From DATGFB01 sp032160545 (GTDB lineage Bacteria > Actinomycetota > Actinomycetes > Mycobacteriales > Jatrophihabitantaceae), in assembly GCA_032160545.1 (NCBI GenBank), contig JAVHVN010000102.1:1-46268 (forward strand): a DNA stretch of 46,268 bases. The letters are read 5' to 3'. This document shows, piece after piece, positions 1-7,026 of the stretch. Under the pieces are notes generated by a model, which was given only the letters and a program-made list of their open reading frames with translations, ran no database searches and was not told where the DNA came from. A program made the translations under genes and the position numbers. Each line of letters begins with the position of its first letter. Position 1 is the first letter of the stretch.

Positions 1-264
1 GTGCTCGGAGGTGATTTCACGCGCGGGCTCGGCCCCCGGGCTCGCACCGTCCCCGGGTCGCTTCGGGCGTCACGTCGCGGCTACTCGTCCTCGTCGTCGC
101 CTGGTCATCGTAACGAAGAGCGCCACCCTCCCTTCGCACGCGGGCACACAAGTGCCTGCGCCGGGTCGGGGTCTGCACGAGTTCTGCACATCTTGTGCAT
201 GTGGCCCCTGCAGCCTCGTACGGGCACTCCCGCTCCGACGAGCCGCACGGAAGGTGTCCTCCAC
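1..264. other. Intergenic 5' region with TGCAC-type repeats
   Basis: No convincing gene is seen before the dioxygenase. The stretch holds a perfect inverted repeat TGCACA-TCT-TGTGCA (185-199) and a further TGCAC copy at 174-178, so three TGCAC half-sites lie within 26 bases. This arrangement looks like an operator for the downstream gene, but I cannot name the regulator. A short reading frame on the minus strand runs off the left edge and could be the beginning of a divergent gene; it is too short to judge. Confidence 0.4.
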
Positions 265-1161
265 GTGACCTGGGTCGCTGAATCGATGTCGACGGCGATG
301 ACCGCCGGCCAACGCGAGCAGTTCGAGCGGGATGGGTTCCTGCTCATCCGTGGCGCGCTGAACGGGGACGAGGTTGCCTTCGCCCGCAACGCGGTGCTCG
401 GCGCTCGCGACTCCGCTGCCCACCTGGGGGACCTCGATCGGCACGGCGCCTTGCACCGGCTCTCGGCGGTCACCTACTGCCCGCAGCTGGCGTTCCTGCT
501 CGATCACCCCCGCACCTTCGGACTCGTCTGGTCGGTCCTCGGCTGGAACGTGCACGTCTATCACTCGCACATCGACGTCCACCCGCCGCGACCGGCGGAG
601 GAGCTGCCGCACTGGGGTTGGCACCAGGACGGCGGCCGACAGAACCGCGAGCTCGAGTCCGACCCGCGCCCGCGCATGTCGGTGAAGCTCGCGTACTGGC
701 TCTCGGACGTGTCGCAGGCCGGCCGCGGGAACCTGATGGTCATCCCGGGCAGCCACCGCAGCAACTGGCTGGACGGGCCGCCCACCCGCAGCACGCCGTG
801 GCCGGTGCCCGCCGACGCGGTCGAGGTCTGCGCCGAACCCGGCGACGCGCTGTTCTTCGACCGCCGGCTGTGGCACGTGCGCTCCGACAACCGCTCGCAG
901 CACACCCGGGTCGCGGCGTTCTTCGGCTACACGTTCCGATGGGTGGTCGGCCGCGACGAGGTGGCACAGCTGCCGGGCAAGCAGTGGTGGGACCACCTGA
1001 ACCCGGTGCAGCAGCAGCTGCTGGGCTGGTCCGGCGACGGGTCGGGCGATCATGCGTGGGGCCACGACCCCGCGACGACCCCGGTCTACCGGCGCCTCGC
1101 GGCCGAGGGCCACCTCGACCCGTCCTACCCGCCGCTCATACCGGATCCGACCGTCCGCTGA
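265..1161 (+). CDS. Phytanoyl-CoA dioxygenase (PhyH) family protein
   Basis: This is a predicted Fe(II)/2-oxoglutarate-dependent oxygenase of the PhyH family, about 298 residues, a normal length for the family. The iron-binding facial triad is visible as an HxD motif in WHQDGG and a distal His in LWHVRSDN, and an Arg about twelve residues on (in HTRVAAFF) could bind 2-oxoglutarate. The GTG at 265 was chosen because GGAAGG lies 10 nt upstream; ATG codons at 286 and 298 are alternatives and the recognisable domain begins only at about residue 13 (QREQFERDGFLL). It is convergent with the next gene, 16 nt away. The substrate cannot be inferred: family members hydroxylate fatty acyl-CoAs, natural products or small metabolites, and no biosynthetic neighbours are present to help. 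Confidence 0.85.
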   Translation: MTWVAESMSTAMTAGQREQFERDGFLLIRGALNGDEVAFARNAVLGARDSAAHLGDLDRHGALHRLSAVTYCPQLAFLLDHPRTFGLVWSVLGWNVHVYHSHIDVHPPRPAEELPHWGWHQDGGRQNRELESDPRPRMSVKLAYWLSDVSQAGRGNLMVIPGSHRSNWLDGPPTRSTPWPVPADAVEVCAEPGDALFFDRRLWHVRSDNRSQHTRVAAFFGYTFRWVVGRDEVAQLPGKQWWDHLNPVQQQLLGWSGDGSGDHAWGHDPATTPVYRRLAAEGHLDPSYPPLIPDPTVR

Positions 1162-1177
1162 CCCCGGTCCCCAGAGC

Positions 1178-1756
1178 TCAGCGCACCAGTCGAACCGCTG
1201 CGGGGCCCGTCGGCTCGACCAGCTTGTAGCCGAGCCCGAAGACCGTGGTGATCTGCGGCGTCCCGGAGATCCTGGGCCGGCCCAGCTTGCGGCGCAGGTT
1301 GCGCACGTGCGAGTCGATCGTGCGCTCGACCAGGTAGTCGGCGCTGCCATGCACGTGCGCCAGCAGCTGCCGGCGGCTGAGAACCTGCCCCGCGTGGGCC
1401 GCGAGCCGTTCGAGCAGGCGGAATTCGGTCAGGGTGCACTGCACCGTGCGGGACCCGAGCCGTATCTCGTGACCTCGCGTATCGACGACCAGGGCGCCGA
1501 TCCGCAGGACGCCGCTTTCGGTGCCGCCCGTGCCGCCCGTGCCGCCCATGGCGCCGGTGCCGCCAACCGGGAGCTGGGCGATCACCTCGACGTCGAATCC
1601 GCAACCGCGCAACAACGCGTGCAGGGCTTCGCCGCCACCCCGGACAGCCAGCAGGTGCACGTGCTCACCGGTGGTGCCCCCGGCGTCAGGAGAATTCGCG
1701 AGGCCGGGTGCAAACAGCGCATTCGTCCCCATCAGGGACGGTCGGCTGCCGCGCAT
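1178..1756 (-). CDS. OmpR/PhoB-type winged-helix protein without a functional receiver
   Basis: The C-terminal ~100 of 192 residues form an OmpR/PhoB-type winged helix: the strand-rich start VLRIGALVVD, TLTEFRLLERLAAHAGQVLSRRQLL, the recognition segment RTIDSHVRNLRRKLG, and the wing ending GLGYKLVEP. The N-terminal part (HLLAVRGGGEALHALLRGCGFDVEV) resembles only the first beta-alpha unit of a receiver domain and lacks the acidic pocket and phospho-acceptor Asp; a Gly-rich linker (about 50-65) follows. It therefore probably binds DNA without phosphorelay control, like orphan or atypical response regulators. The ATG at 1756 has GAGGG 6 nt upstream on the minus strand; an ATG at 1732 is possible. 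No sensor kinase is adjacent. Target genes are unknown. Confidence 0.8.
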   Translation of the reverse strand: MRGSRPSLMGTNALFAPGLANSPDAGGTTGEHVHLLAVRGGGEALHALLRGCGFDVEVIAQLPVGGTGAMGGTGGTGGTESGVLRIGALVVDTRGHEIRLGSRTVQCTLTEFRLLERLAAHAGQVLSRRQLLAHVHGSADYLVERTIDSHVRNLRRKLGRPRISGTPQITTVFGLGYKLVEPTGPAAVRLVR

Positions 1757-1977
1757 GGTTGCCCTCGCTGTCGATTCCGCTGTCGATTCCGCCGCCGATT
1801 CGCTCTCGACGGCAGGCGCCGACGCCCTCTGTAGGGTCTGACGTTGATCCTCTCGGTTGTCTGACGCGGCGTGGCCACTGGCGGTTGCATCTGCGGGCTC
1901 GTATATTTGCCGCCCTTGCGGGTGGTAACAGGTTTCTTCTGCCGTCCGCGTCACTCGGAGCCCGGAAAGGGGTCGTC
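1757..1977. other. Divergent intergenic region
   Basis: About 220 bp separate the winged-helix gene from the DksA-like gene. It contains a short direct repeat of GCTGTCGATTCC (about 1768-1791) just upstream of the minus-strand start and a relatively AT-rich TATATT at 1902-1907 that could be a -10 element for the plus-strand gene. No matching -35 was found, so the promoter assignment is tentative. Confidence 0.3.
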
Positions 1978-3072
1978 ATGGCCGCCGTAGCACGGATCGG
2001 CCGGGCGCTGCGCCGGGCGGGCGGAGCGGGCAGTCGCCCGTCGCCGGCGTCCACGTCGGCGCCCGCACAGCGCGGCGTGCCGGCGAAGAAAGCCGCGCCG
2101 GCGCGGAAGGCCGCCACGAAGAAGACCCCTCCGGCCAGGAAGGCCGCCGCGAAGAAGACCCCTCCGGCCAGGAAGGCCGGGGCGCAGAAGTCCGCTCCGG
2201 CCAGGAAGGCCGCGGCGCAGAAGGTGCCGGCCCGCAAGGCCGCGGCGAAGAAGGCGACAGTCGCGAAGAAGGCCACGACGGCGACAAAGGCGGCAGCCGC
2301 GAACAAGGCAGCGCCCGCCAAGAAGCCGGCACCCGCCAGGAAGGCGGCGACACCCGCGAAGAAGGCGACGCCGGCCACAAGGGCGGCAGCTGCGAACAAG
2401 GCAGCGCCCACCAAGAAGCCAGCTCCTGCCAGGAAGGCAGCGACACCCGCGAAGAAGGCGACACCGGCGAAGAGGGCCGCACCCGTGAACTCGGCCGCAC
2501 CGGCCAAGAAGGCAGCACCCGTGAAGAAGGCAACACCAGCCACGAAGTCAGCGCCAGCCTCGAAGGCCGCCTCGAAGGCCGCACCGGTCACCGGAGCGAC
2601 GCCGTCGTCGGCGGCCTCGGCGGTGACCGGGGCCGCACCGGCAACGGCCCGCGCCTCTGCCCCGGCACCGTCGAAGCCCAGGGAGCAGATCTCGGTGCCC
2701 AAGGGCACCGAGTGGACCGCGGCCGAGCTCGCCGAGATCCGCAAGGAACTCGTCACCGAGCTGACCGAGATGCGGGAGGCTTACGAGCGCTCCCTGCGCG
2801 ATCTCACCGACCTGCAGCAGGCCGGTACCGACGGGGCTGGCGACGACCAGGCCGATGCCGGCAGCAAGACGTTCGAGCGGGAACAGGAGCAGTCCATCGC
2901 GGCGAATCGCCTCGATCTGCTCAGCCAGCTGCAGCGCGCCGTGGAGCGCATCGACGCGGGCACGTACGGGTACTGCGAGAGTTGTGGCAACCCGATCCCG
3001 AAGGCTCGCCTCAAGGCGTTCCCCGGCGCGACGCTCGACGTCGCGTGCAAGCAGCGCGAGGAGCGTCGGTAG
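1978..3072 (+). CDS. Lys/Ala-rich protein with C-terminal DksA/TraR zinc-finger domain
   Basis: A 364-residue protein in two parts. Residues ~35-205 are almost only Lys, Ala, Pro and Thr in histone-H1-like repeats, suggesting nucleic-acid binding. The C-terminal ~130 residues are DksA/TraR-like: a coiled-coil segment (KELVTELTEMREAYERSLRD) and the finger around CESCG. DksA-type proteins bind in the RNA polymerase secondary channel and modulate initiation. The usual four zinc cysteines are reduced to three: C333, C336, C357, with Asp354 where the third Cys is expected. The ATG at 1978 follows GGAAAGG. A DksA-like gene directly before lspA is a familiar actinobacterial arrangement. Whether this one binds zinc or RNA polymerase is inference. 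Confidence 0.85.
   Translation: MAAVARIGRALRRAGGAGSRPSPASTSAPAQRGVPAKKAAPARKAATKKTPPARKAAAKKTPPARKAGAQKSAPARKAAAQKVPARKAAAKKATVAKKATTATKAAAANKAAPAKKPAPARKAATPAKKATPATRAAAANKAAPTKKPAPARKAATPAKKATPAKRAAPVNSAAPAKKAAPVKKATPATKSAPASKAASKAAPVTGATPSSAASAVTGAAPATARASAPAPSKPREQISVPKGTEWTAAELAEIRKELVTELTEMREAYERSLRDLTDLQQAGTDGAGDDQADAGSKTFEREQEQSIAANRLDLLSQLQRAVERIDAGTYGYCESCGNPIPKARLKAFPGATLDVACKQREERR
2080..2592 (+). repeat. In-gene tandem Lys/Ala-rich repeats
   Basis: Two repeat scales are visible inside the DksA-like gene. At about 2100-2250 an 11-codon unit ending PARKA recurs four to five times. At about 2290-2480 a 31-codon unit (KAAAANKAAPxKKPAPARKA...) occurs twice, nearly identical in DNA. 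Such repeats favour copy-number change by slippage, so tail length may vary between strains. Confidence 0.8.
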
Positions 3073-3114
3073 CCCGCCCGCTGCGGCCCGTCCATGGATG
3101 AGCGGGACGTACGA

Positions 3115-3120
3115 GACAAT
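3115..3120 (+). promoter_or_regulatory. Possible -10 box of lspA (weak)
   Basis: GACAAT lies 6 nt before a GTG at 3127 and 3 nt before the ATG at 3124. It matches the spacing of the leaderless promoters found elsewhere in the window but lacks the initial T, so it is a weak candidate. Confidence 0.3.
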
Positions 3121-3123
3121 GCC

Positions 3124-3708
3124 ATGGTGAGCCCTGCTGATCCCGAGACCACGTCGCCCTCCGGTCCCGGTTCCGGCAGGGGGCCGAACCGGCCTCGAAC
3201 GGTGGTGCTGTTCGCCGCGGTAGCGCTGGTGGCGCTCGCCCTCGACGTGATCTCGAAGGTGCTGGTCGTCGCCCAGCTCTCGGACCGGGCGCCGGTGCGG
3301 CTGCTCGGCGGCGCGATCTACCTCGTCAAGACGACCAACCCTGGTGCGGCGTTCTCACTCGGCACCGGGGCAACCGTCGTACTGACCGTCGTGGCGGTCG
3401 CGGTCGTCGCCTTCATCCTGCGTACCGCGAGCCGGATGCGCTCGCGGGGTTGGGCGGTTGCCCTCGGCCTGGTCCTCGGCGGCGCGGTGGGCAATCTGGT
3501 CGACCGGCTCTTCCGGGCGCCCGGTGTCGGGCGCGGGCGGGTCGTCGACTGGATCAGCCTCTTCAGCAGCGACGGCCACGTGTGGCCGATCTTCAACCTC
3601 GCCGACTCGGCGATCGTGTGCGGTGCCGTGCTTGCGGCCCTCCTCGCGTTGCGCGGCATCGACATCGACGGGCGCAGTGCCCGCGGCGAGCACCGCACCG
3701 GCGCGTGA
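3124..3708 (+). CDS. lspA: Lipoprotein signal peptidase II
   Basis: LspA is an inner-membrane aspartyl protease that removes signal peptides from diacylated prolipoproteins. Four hydrophobic segments are present (e.g. VVLFAAVALVALALDVISK). Family motifs are visible: NPGAAFS, the catalytic Asp in GNLVDRLF (D127) and the second in FNLADSAI (D161). The length of 194 residues is normal, with a Pro/Ser-rich cytoplasmic N-terminus. The start is uncertain: ATG 3124, GTG 3127 (which would suit a leaderless transcript) or ATG 3094; none has a good ribosome-binding site. The stop overlaps the next gene by 4 nt (GTGA). Its partner Lgt is encoded at 30032. Confidence 0.95.
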   Translation: MVSPADPETTSPSGPGSGRGPNRPRTVVLFAAVALVALALDVISKVLVVAQLSDRAPVRLLGGAIYLVKTTNPGAAFSLGTGATVVLTVVAVAVVAFILRTASRMRSRGWAVALGLVLGGAVGNLVDRLFRAPGVGRGRVVDWISLFSSDGHVWPIFNLADSAIVCGAVLAALLALRGIDIDGRSARGEHRTGA

Positions 3709-4634
3709 GCGAGTCGCGGCTGCTGCCCGTGCCCGACGGCCTCGACGGGCTACGCCTCGACGTCGCGCTGGCGCGGCTGTTCGGCTTCTCGCGGACGGCG
3801 GCGGCCGAGCTGATCGACGCCGGCCAGGTCAGCATCGACGGAGTGGCCACGGCCCGCTCGGCCAAGGTGCAGGCCGGCTCGTGGCTCGAGGTGATCCTGC
3901 CCGAACCGCAGCAAGCCCCGGCCGCGCAGCCCGATCCGGTGCCCGGGATGGTGATCGTCCACGATGACGACGACATCGTCGTCATCGGCAAGCCGGTCGG
4001 CGTGGCCGCCCATCCCAGCCCGGGCTGGACCGGACCCACGGTCGTCCAGGGCCTCGCCGCCATGGGCTACCAGTTGCCCGGCACCGGCGTCGCCGAGCGC
4101 CCCGGCATCGTCCACCGCCTCGACGTCGGGACGACCGGCACGATGGTCGTCGCGAAGAGCGACCGGGCCTACTCAGCCCTCAAGCGGGCGTTCAAGCAGC
4201 GCACCGTCGACAAGCGCTACAGCGCGCTCGTGCAGGGCCACCCGGACCCCACGCGCGGCACCATCGACGCGCCGATCGACCGGCACCCCGGGTCGGACTT
4301 CAAATTCGCCGTGGTCGAGAGCGGTCGGCCGAGCGTCACGCATTACGAGACGGTCGAGGCATTCCGCGCGGCGACGCTGCTGGACGTCCACCTCGAGACG
4401 GGGCGCACGCACCAGATCCGGGTGCACATGGCCGCCATCCGGCACCCGTGCGTCGGTGACCTGACCTACGGCGCCGATCCGGTCCTGGCCAAACGGCTCG
4501 GCCTCACCCGGCAGTGGCTGCACGCCAGCCGCCTCAGCTTCGAGCACCCAGGTACCGGGGCGTGGGTGCAGTTCGAGACCCCGCTGCCTGATGACCTGCA
4601 GCACGCCCTGGACGTGCTCCGCGGTGAGGGCTGA
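3705..4634 (+). CDS. rluD: RluA/RluD-family 23S rRNA pseudouridine synthase
   Basis: A 309-residue RNA pseudouridine synthase. An S4 RNA-binding domain comes first (about residues 12-75, SRTAAAELIDAGQVSIDG), then the RluA-type catalytic domain with the hallmark HRLDVGTTG, where D140 is the catalytic Asp. The motif ETGRTHQIRVH near residue 230 is also typical. The GTG start overlaps the lspA stop, so the genes are translationally coupled; lspA-rluD is a conserved pair. The exact target uridines (23S 1911/1915/1917 for E. coli RluD) cannot be proved from sequence alone. Confidence 0.9.
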   Translation: MSESRLLPVPDGLDGLRLDVALARLFGFSRTAAAELIDAGQVSIDGVATARSAKVQAGSWLEVILPEPQQAPAAQPDPVPGMVIVHDDDDIVVIGKPVGVAAHPSPGWTGPTVVQGLAAMGYQLPGTGVAERPGIVHRLDVGTTGTMVVAKSDRAYSALKRAFKQRTVDKRYSALVQGHPDPTRGTIDAPIDRHPGSDFKFAVVESGRPSVTHYETVEAFRAATLLDVHLETGRTHQIRVHMAAIRHPCVGDLTYGADPVLAKRLGLTRQWLHASRLSFEHPGTGAWVQFETPLPDDLQHALDVLRGEG

Positions 4635-4656
4635 GCTCGGAGGGTAGGAAGGACGC

Positions 4657-6081
4657 ATGACATCGTCCGGCCGCGCGCCGCTGCTCATCGCCTCGAACCG
4701 TGGCCCGCTGTCGGTGGTCGCGGTCGAGGACGCCGACGATCAGGTCCGCCGCGGCAGCGGCGGTCTGGTCAGTGGCATGCAGGCCGCGCTCGCGGCCACC
4801 CCGGACGCCGTGTGGGTCTGCGCCGCGATGAACGACCGTGAGCGGGCGGTGGCCCGGCAAGCGCCCGGTGGCCGGCTGTCCGAGGTGCCGTTCTGTGCCG
4901 ACGCGCTCAACGGCGAATTCGACGTGCGGATGCTGCCGATCGACGGGCTGACCTTCCGTAACGCGTACAACGGGGTGGCCAACTCGACGCTGTGGTTCGT
5001 CCTGCACATGCTCTACAACCTGCCGAGCGAGCCCACCTTCGACGCCGGCTGGCGGCGGCAGTGGGCGTCGTACGTGCGCTACAACCAGGCGTTCGCCCAG
5101 GCTCTTGCCGAGGAGGCGACCGCCGACGCGCGGGTGGTCATCCAGGACTACCACTTGTTCCTGGCTCCCCGAATGCTGCGCACCCTGCGACCCGACCTGC
5201 GCATCGGGCACTTCACGCACACCCCGTGGGTGTCGGCCGACTACATCGCGATGCTGCCCGACGACGTCGCATACGCGATCGTCGACGGGCTGCTCGGTGC
5301 CGACGTCATCGGCTTCCATACCGAGCGTTGGGCCAACCTCTTCCGCGAGACGTGCGTCGCGGTCCTCGGCCGCGAACCCGACGGCGTGCGGGCCTTCCCG
5401 CTGGGCGTCGACGACAAGGAACTGATCGAGCGTGCGGGCCGTCGCGACGTCGAGTCGGAGCTGCGGGCGCTGCACGAGGTGGTCGGCGATCGCCGGCTGA
5501 TCGGGCGGGTAGACCGGACCGAGCTGTCCAAGAATGTATGGCGCGGCATGCTCGCCTTTCGCGAGCTGCTGCGCACCCATCCCGAGTGGCACAACGGGGT
5601 CACGCACGTCATCTACAACAACCCGTCCCGGGAGGACCTGCCGGCCTATCGCGAGTACACCGCGGCGCTGTCGCGGCTCGCGGCGCAGATCGACGAGGAG
5701 TTCGGCACCGACGACTGGACGCCATTGGTCCTCGAGATCGTCGACGACTACCCGGCGGCGCTCGCCGTGCTGCGCCGCAGCGACGTCCTGCTGATCAACT
5801 CGGTGCGCGACGGCATGAACCTGGTCGTGCTCGAGGGGCTCGTGCTGTCCGAGCGACAGCCCTCGGTGGTGCTGTCGACGCAGACCGGTGCCGCCGAGAC
5901 GCTCGGCGCGGACGCCCTGCAGGTCAACCCGTTCGACGTCGCGGCGACCGCCGAGGCCCTGCACGCGGCGCTGCTCATGTCCGACGGCGAACGGGCCGAA
6001 CGGGCCGTGCGCATGCGCGACGCGGCCGTGCGGCTGCCTCCGGCGGCGTGGTTCCAAGCGCAGCTCGACGCTTTCGGGTGA
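4657..6081 (+). CDS. otsA: GT20 trehalose-6-phosphate synthase-like glycosyltransferase
   Basis: A 474-residue GT20 enzyme predicted to transfer glucose from a nucleotide sugar to glucose-6-phosphate. Visible family elements are the N-terminal SNRGPL, the glycine-rich RGSGGLVSGM, IQDYHLFLAP, GHFTHTPW, GFHTERWANLF and VRDGMNLVVLEG. The phosphate-binding Arg and Lys of OtsA (R262 and K267 in E. coli) align with R287 and K292, but the motif reads DRTELSKN rather than RLDYSKG, so this belongs to a divergent GT20 branch and the acceptor could differ. The convergent otsB one base away supports a trehalose role. The ATG follows GGAAGGA. Confidence 0.8.
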   Translation: MTSSGRAPLLIASNRGPLSVVAVEDADDQVRRGSGGLVSGMQAALAATPDAVWVCAAMNDRERAVARQAPGGRLSEVPFCADALNGEFDVRMLPIDGLTFRNAYNGVANSTLWFVLHMLYNLPSEPTFDAGWRRQWASYVRYNQAFAQALAEEATADARVVIQDYHLFLAPRMLRTLRPDLRIGHFTHTPWVSADYIAMLPDDVAYAIVDGLLGADVIGFHTERWANLFRETCVAVLGREPDGVRAFPLGVDDKELIERAGRRDVESELRALHEVVGDRRLIGRVDRTELSKNVWRGMLAFRELLRTHPEWHNGVTHVIYNNPSREDLPAYREYTAALSRLAAQIDEEFGTDDWTPLVLEIVDDYPAALAVLRRSDVLLINSVRDGMNLVVLEGLVLSERQPSVVLSTQTGAAETLGADALQVNPFDVAATAEALHAALLMSDGERAERAVRMRDAAVRLPPAAWFQAQLDAFG

Positions 6082-6082
6082 G

Positions 6083-6868
6083 TCAGCCGCCCGCGAGCCC
6101 CCGCAGCAACTCCACCACGCCTTCGGGGCCGTCGACCCGTACGTCGGCGGCGGCGGCCACCTCGGGGACGTCCGCCGATCCGGCCGCCACGCTCCACGCC
6201 GGACGGCCCTCGGCGCGCAGCTCGCGCACCGTGTGGAAAGCCGGCAGGTCGCCGAGGTCGTCACCGGCGAACAGGACGGCGGCGGGATCGTGCTCGGTCG
6301 CAAGGCGGCGCAGGACGCCGCCCTTGTCGTAGCCCGGCAGCCGCAGTTCGAGGATGCCGCGGCCGGCGTGCACCTCGACGCCGAGTTCCGCGGCGAGCTC
6401 CTCGACCGCGGGCCGCACCGACTCGAGCGCGGTCGCCGGATCGGCGGCCCCGCGGGCGTGGACGACGAGCGAGAGCCGCTTGTCCTCGACCCATACCGCC
6501 TCGTCGCTGGTGTGCTGCTCGATCAACGCGGGCAGGCGTTGGCGCAGTGCGGCCATCGAGTCGGGGGTCGGCAGGGTGTCGAACTCGCCGGACGCCCATG
6601 ACTCGGCGCCGTAGAGGCCGGCGACGATGATGCCAGGCACCGCGTCGAGCCGGCCGAGCTGCAGCACCGTGCGCGCGTCCCGCCCGGTGATCACCGCGAC
6701 GCGCGCACCGCGCCTGCTCAAGGCCGCCAGCGCGTCAAGGGCGCCCGGCGCCGGGCGCGAGGACATCGGGTCGATGACGATCGGGGCGAGCGTGCCGTCG
6801 AAGTCCAGGGCGATCAGCGATTCGTCGACGTGGGGGAGCAGGGCGGCGACGAGTTCGGCGGGCTGCAC
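6083..6868 (-). CDS. otsB: Trehalose-6-phosphate phosphatase
   Basis: A 261-residue HAD-superfamily phosphatase that converts trehalose-6-phosphate to trehalose. Motif I is LDFDGTLAP (nucleophile Asp22 and acid Asp24), motif II is VAVITGRD, the motif III Lys is in YDKGGVLRRL and motif IV is FAGDDLGDLPAF. The length fits stand-alone OtsB. The GTG start at 6868 has a GGATGGAG purine run upstream. It faces the GT20 gene with only one base between the stops, so the pair shares a pathway but not a transcript. Confidence 0.9.
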   Translation of the reverse strand: MQPAELVAALLPHVDESLIALDFDGTLAPIVIDPMSSRPAPGALDALAALSRRGARVAVITGRDARTVLQLGRLDAVPGIIVAGLYGAESWASGEFDTLPTPDSMAALRQRLPALIEQHTSDEAVWVEDKRLSLVVHARGAADPATALESVRPAVEELAAELGVEVHAGRGILELRLPGYDKGGVLRRLATEHDPAAVLFAGDDLGDLPAFHTVRELRAEGRPAWSVAAGSADVPEVAAAADVRVDGPEGVVELLRGLAGG

Positions 6869-7026
6869 CGCTCCATCCTCTCCCGCGGTGACGGTTCCCC
6901 GCGCCTCCCCGCGTCGCCCTCACCCTGCACCCGAGGTCGAGAGACACACCGGCCGCGACACGCCGAGCGTGTCAGTGCTCGGTGTCAGAATCGGAGCCGA
7001 TCTCGATTCGAAGGGGGCCCCGCCGC
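6869..7026. promoter_or_regulatory. Divergent otsB/dnaE intergenic region
   Basis: This 158-bp gap must hold promoters for otsB (minus) and dnaE (plus). A direct repeat GTGTCAG occurs at 6969-6975 and 6982-6988, and CAGAAT at 6986-6991 could be a -10 element for dnaE. An in-frame GTG at 6982 exists, but the GTG at 7027 has a much better ribosome-binding site. Confidence 0.35.

Noticed and set aside
1..264. N-terminal extension of the PhyH-like protein from the left edge
   Set aside because: The frame is open from base 1, but the extension is low-complexity and unlike the family, whereas GTG 265 has a ribosome-binding site.
2080..2592. A CRISPR-like or satellite repeat array
   Set aside because: The repeats are in frame, encode Lys/Ala/Pro units and lack fixed repeats with unique spacers. 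They are protein repeats of the DksA-like gene.
4534..6303. A 589-codon open frame on the minus strand
   Set aside because: It is antisense to the GT20 gene, which has full family motifs. The product is low-complexity and has no recognisable fold.
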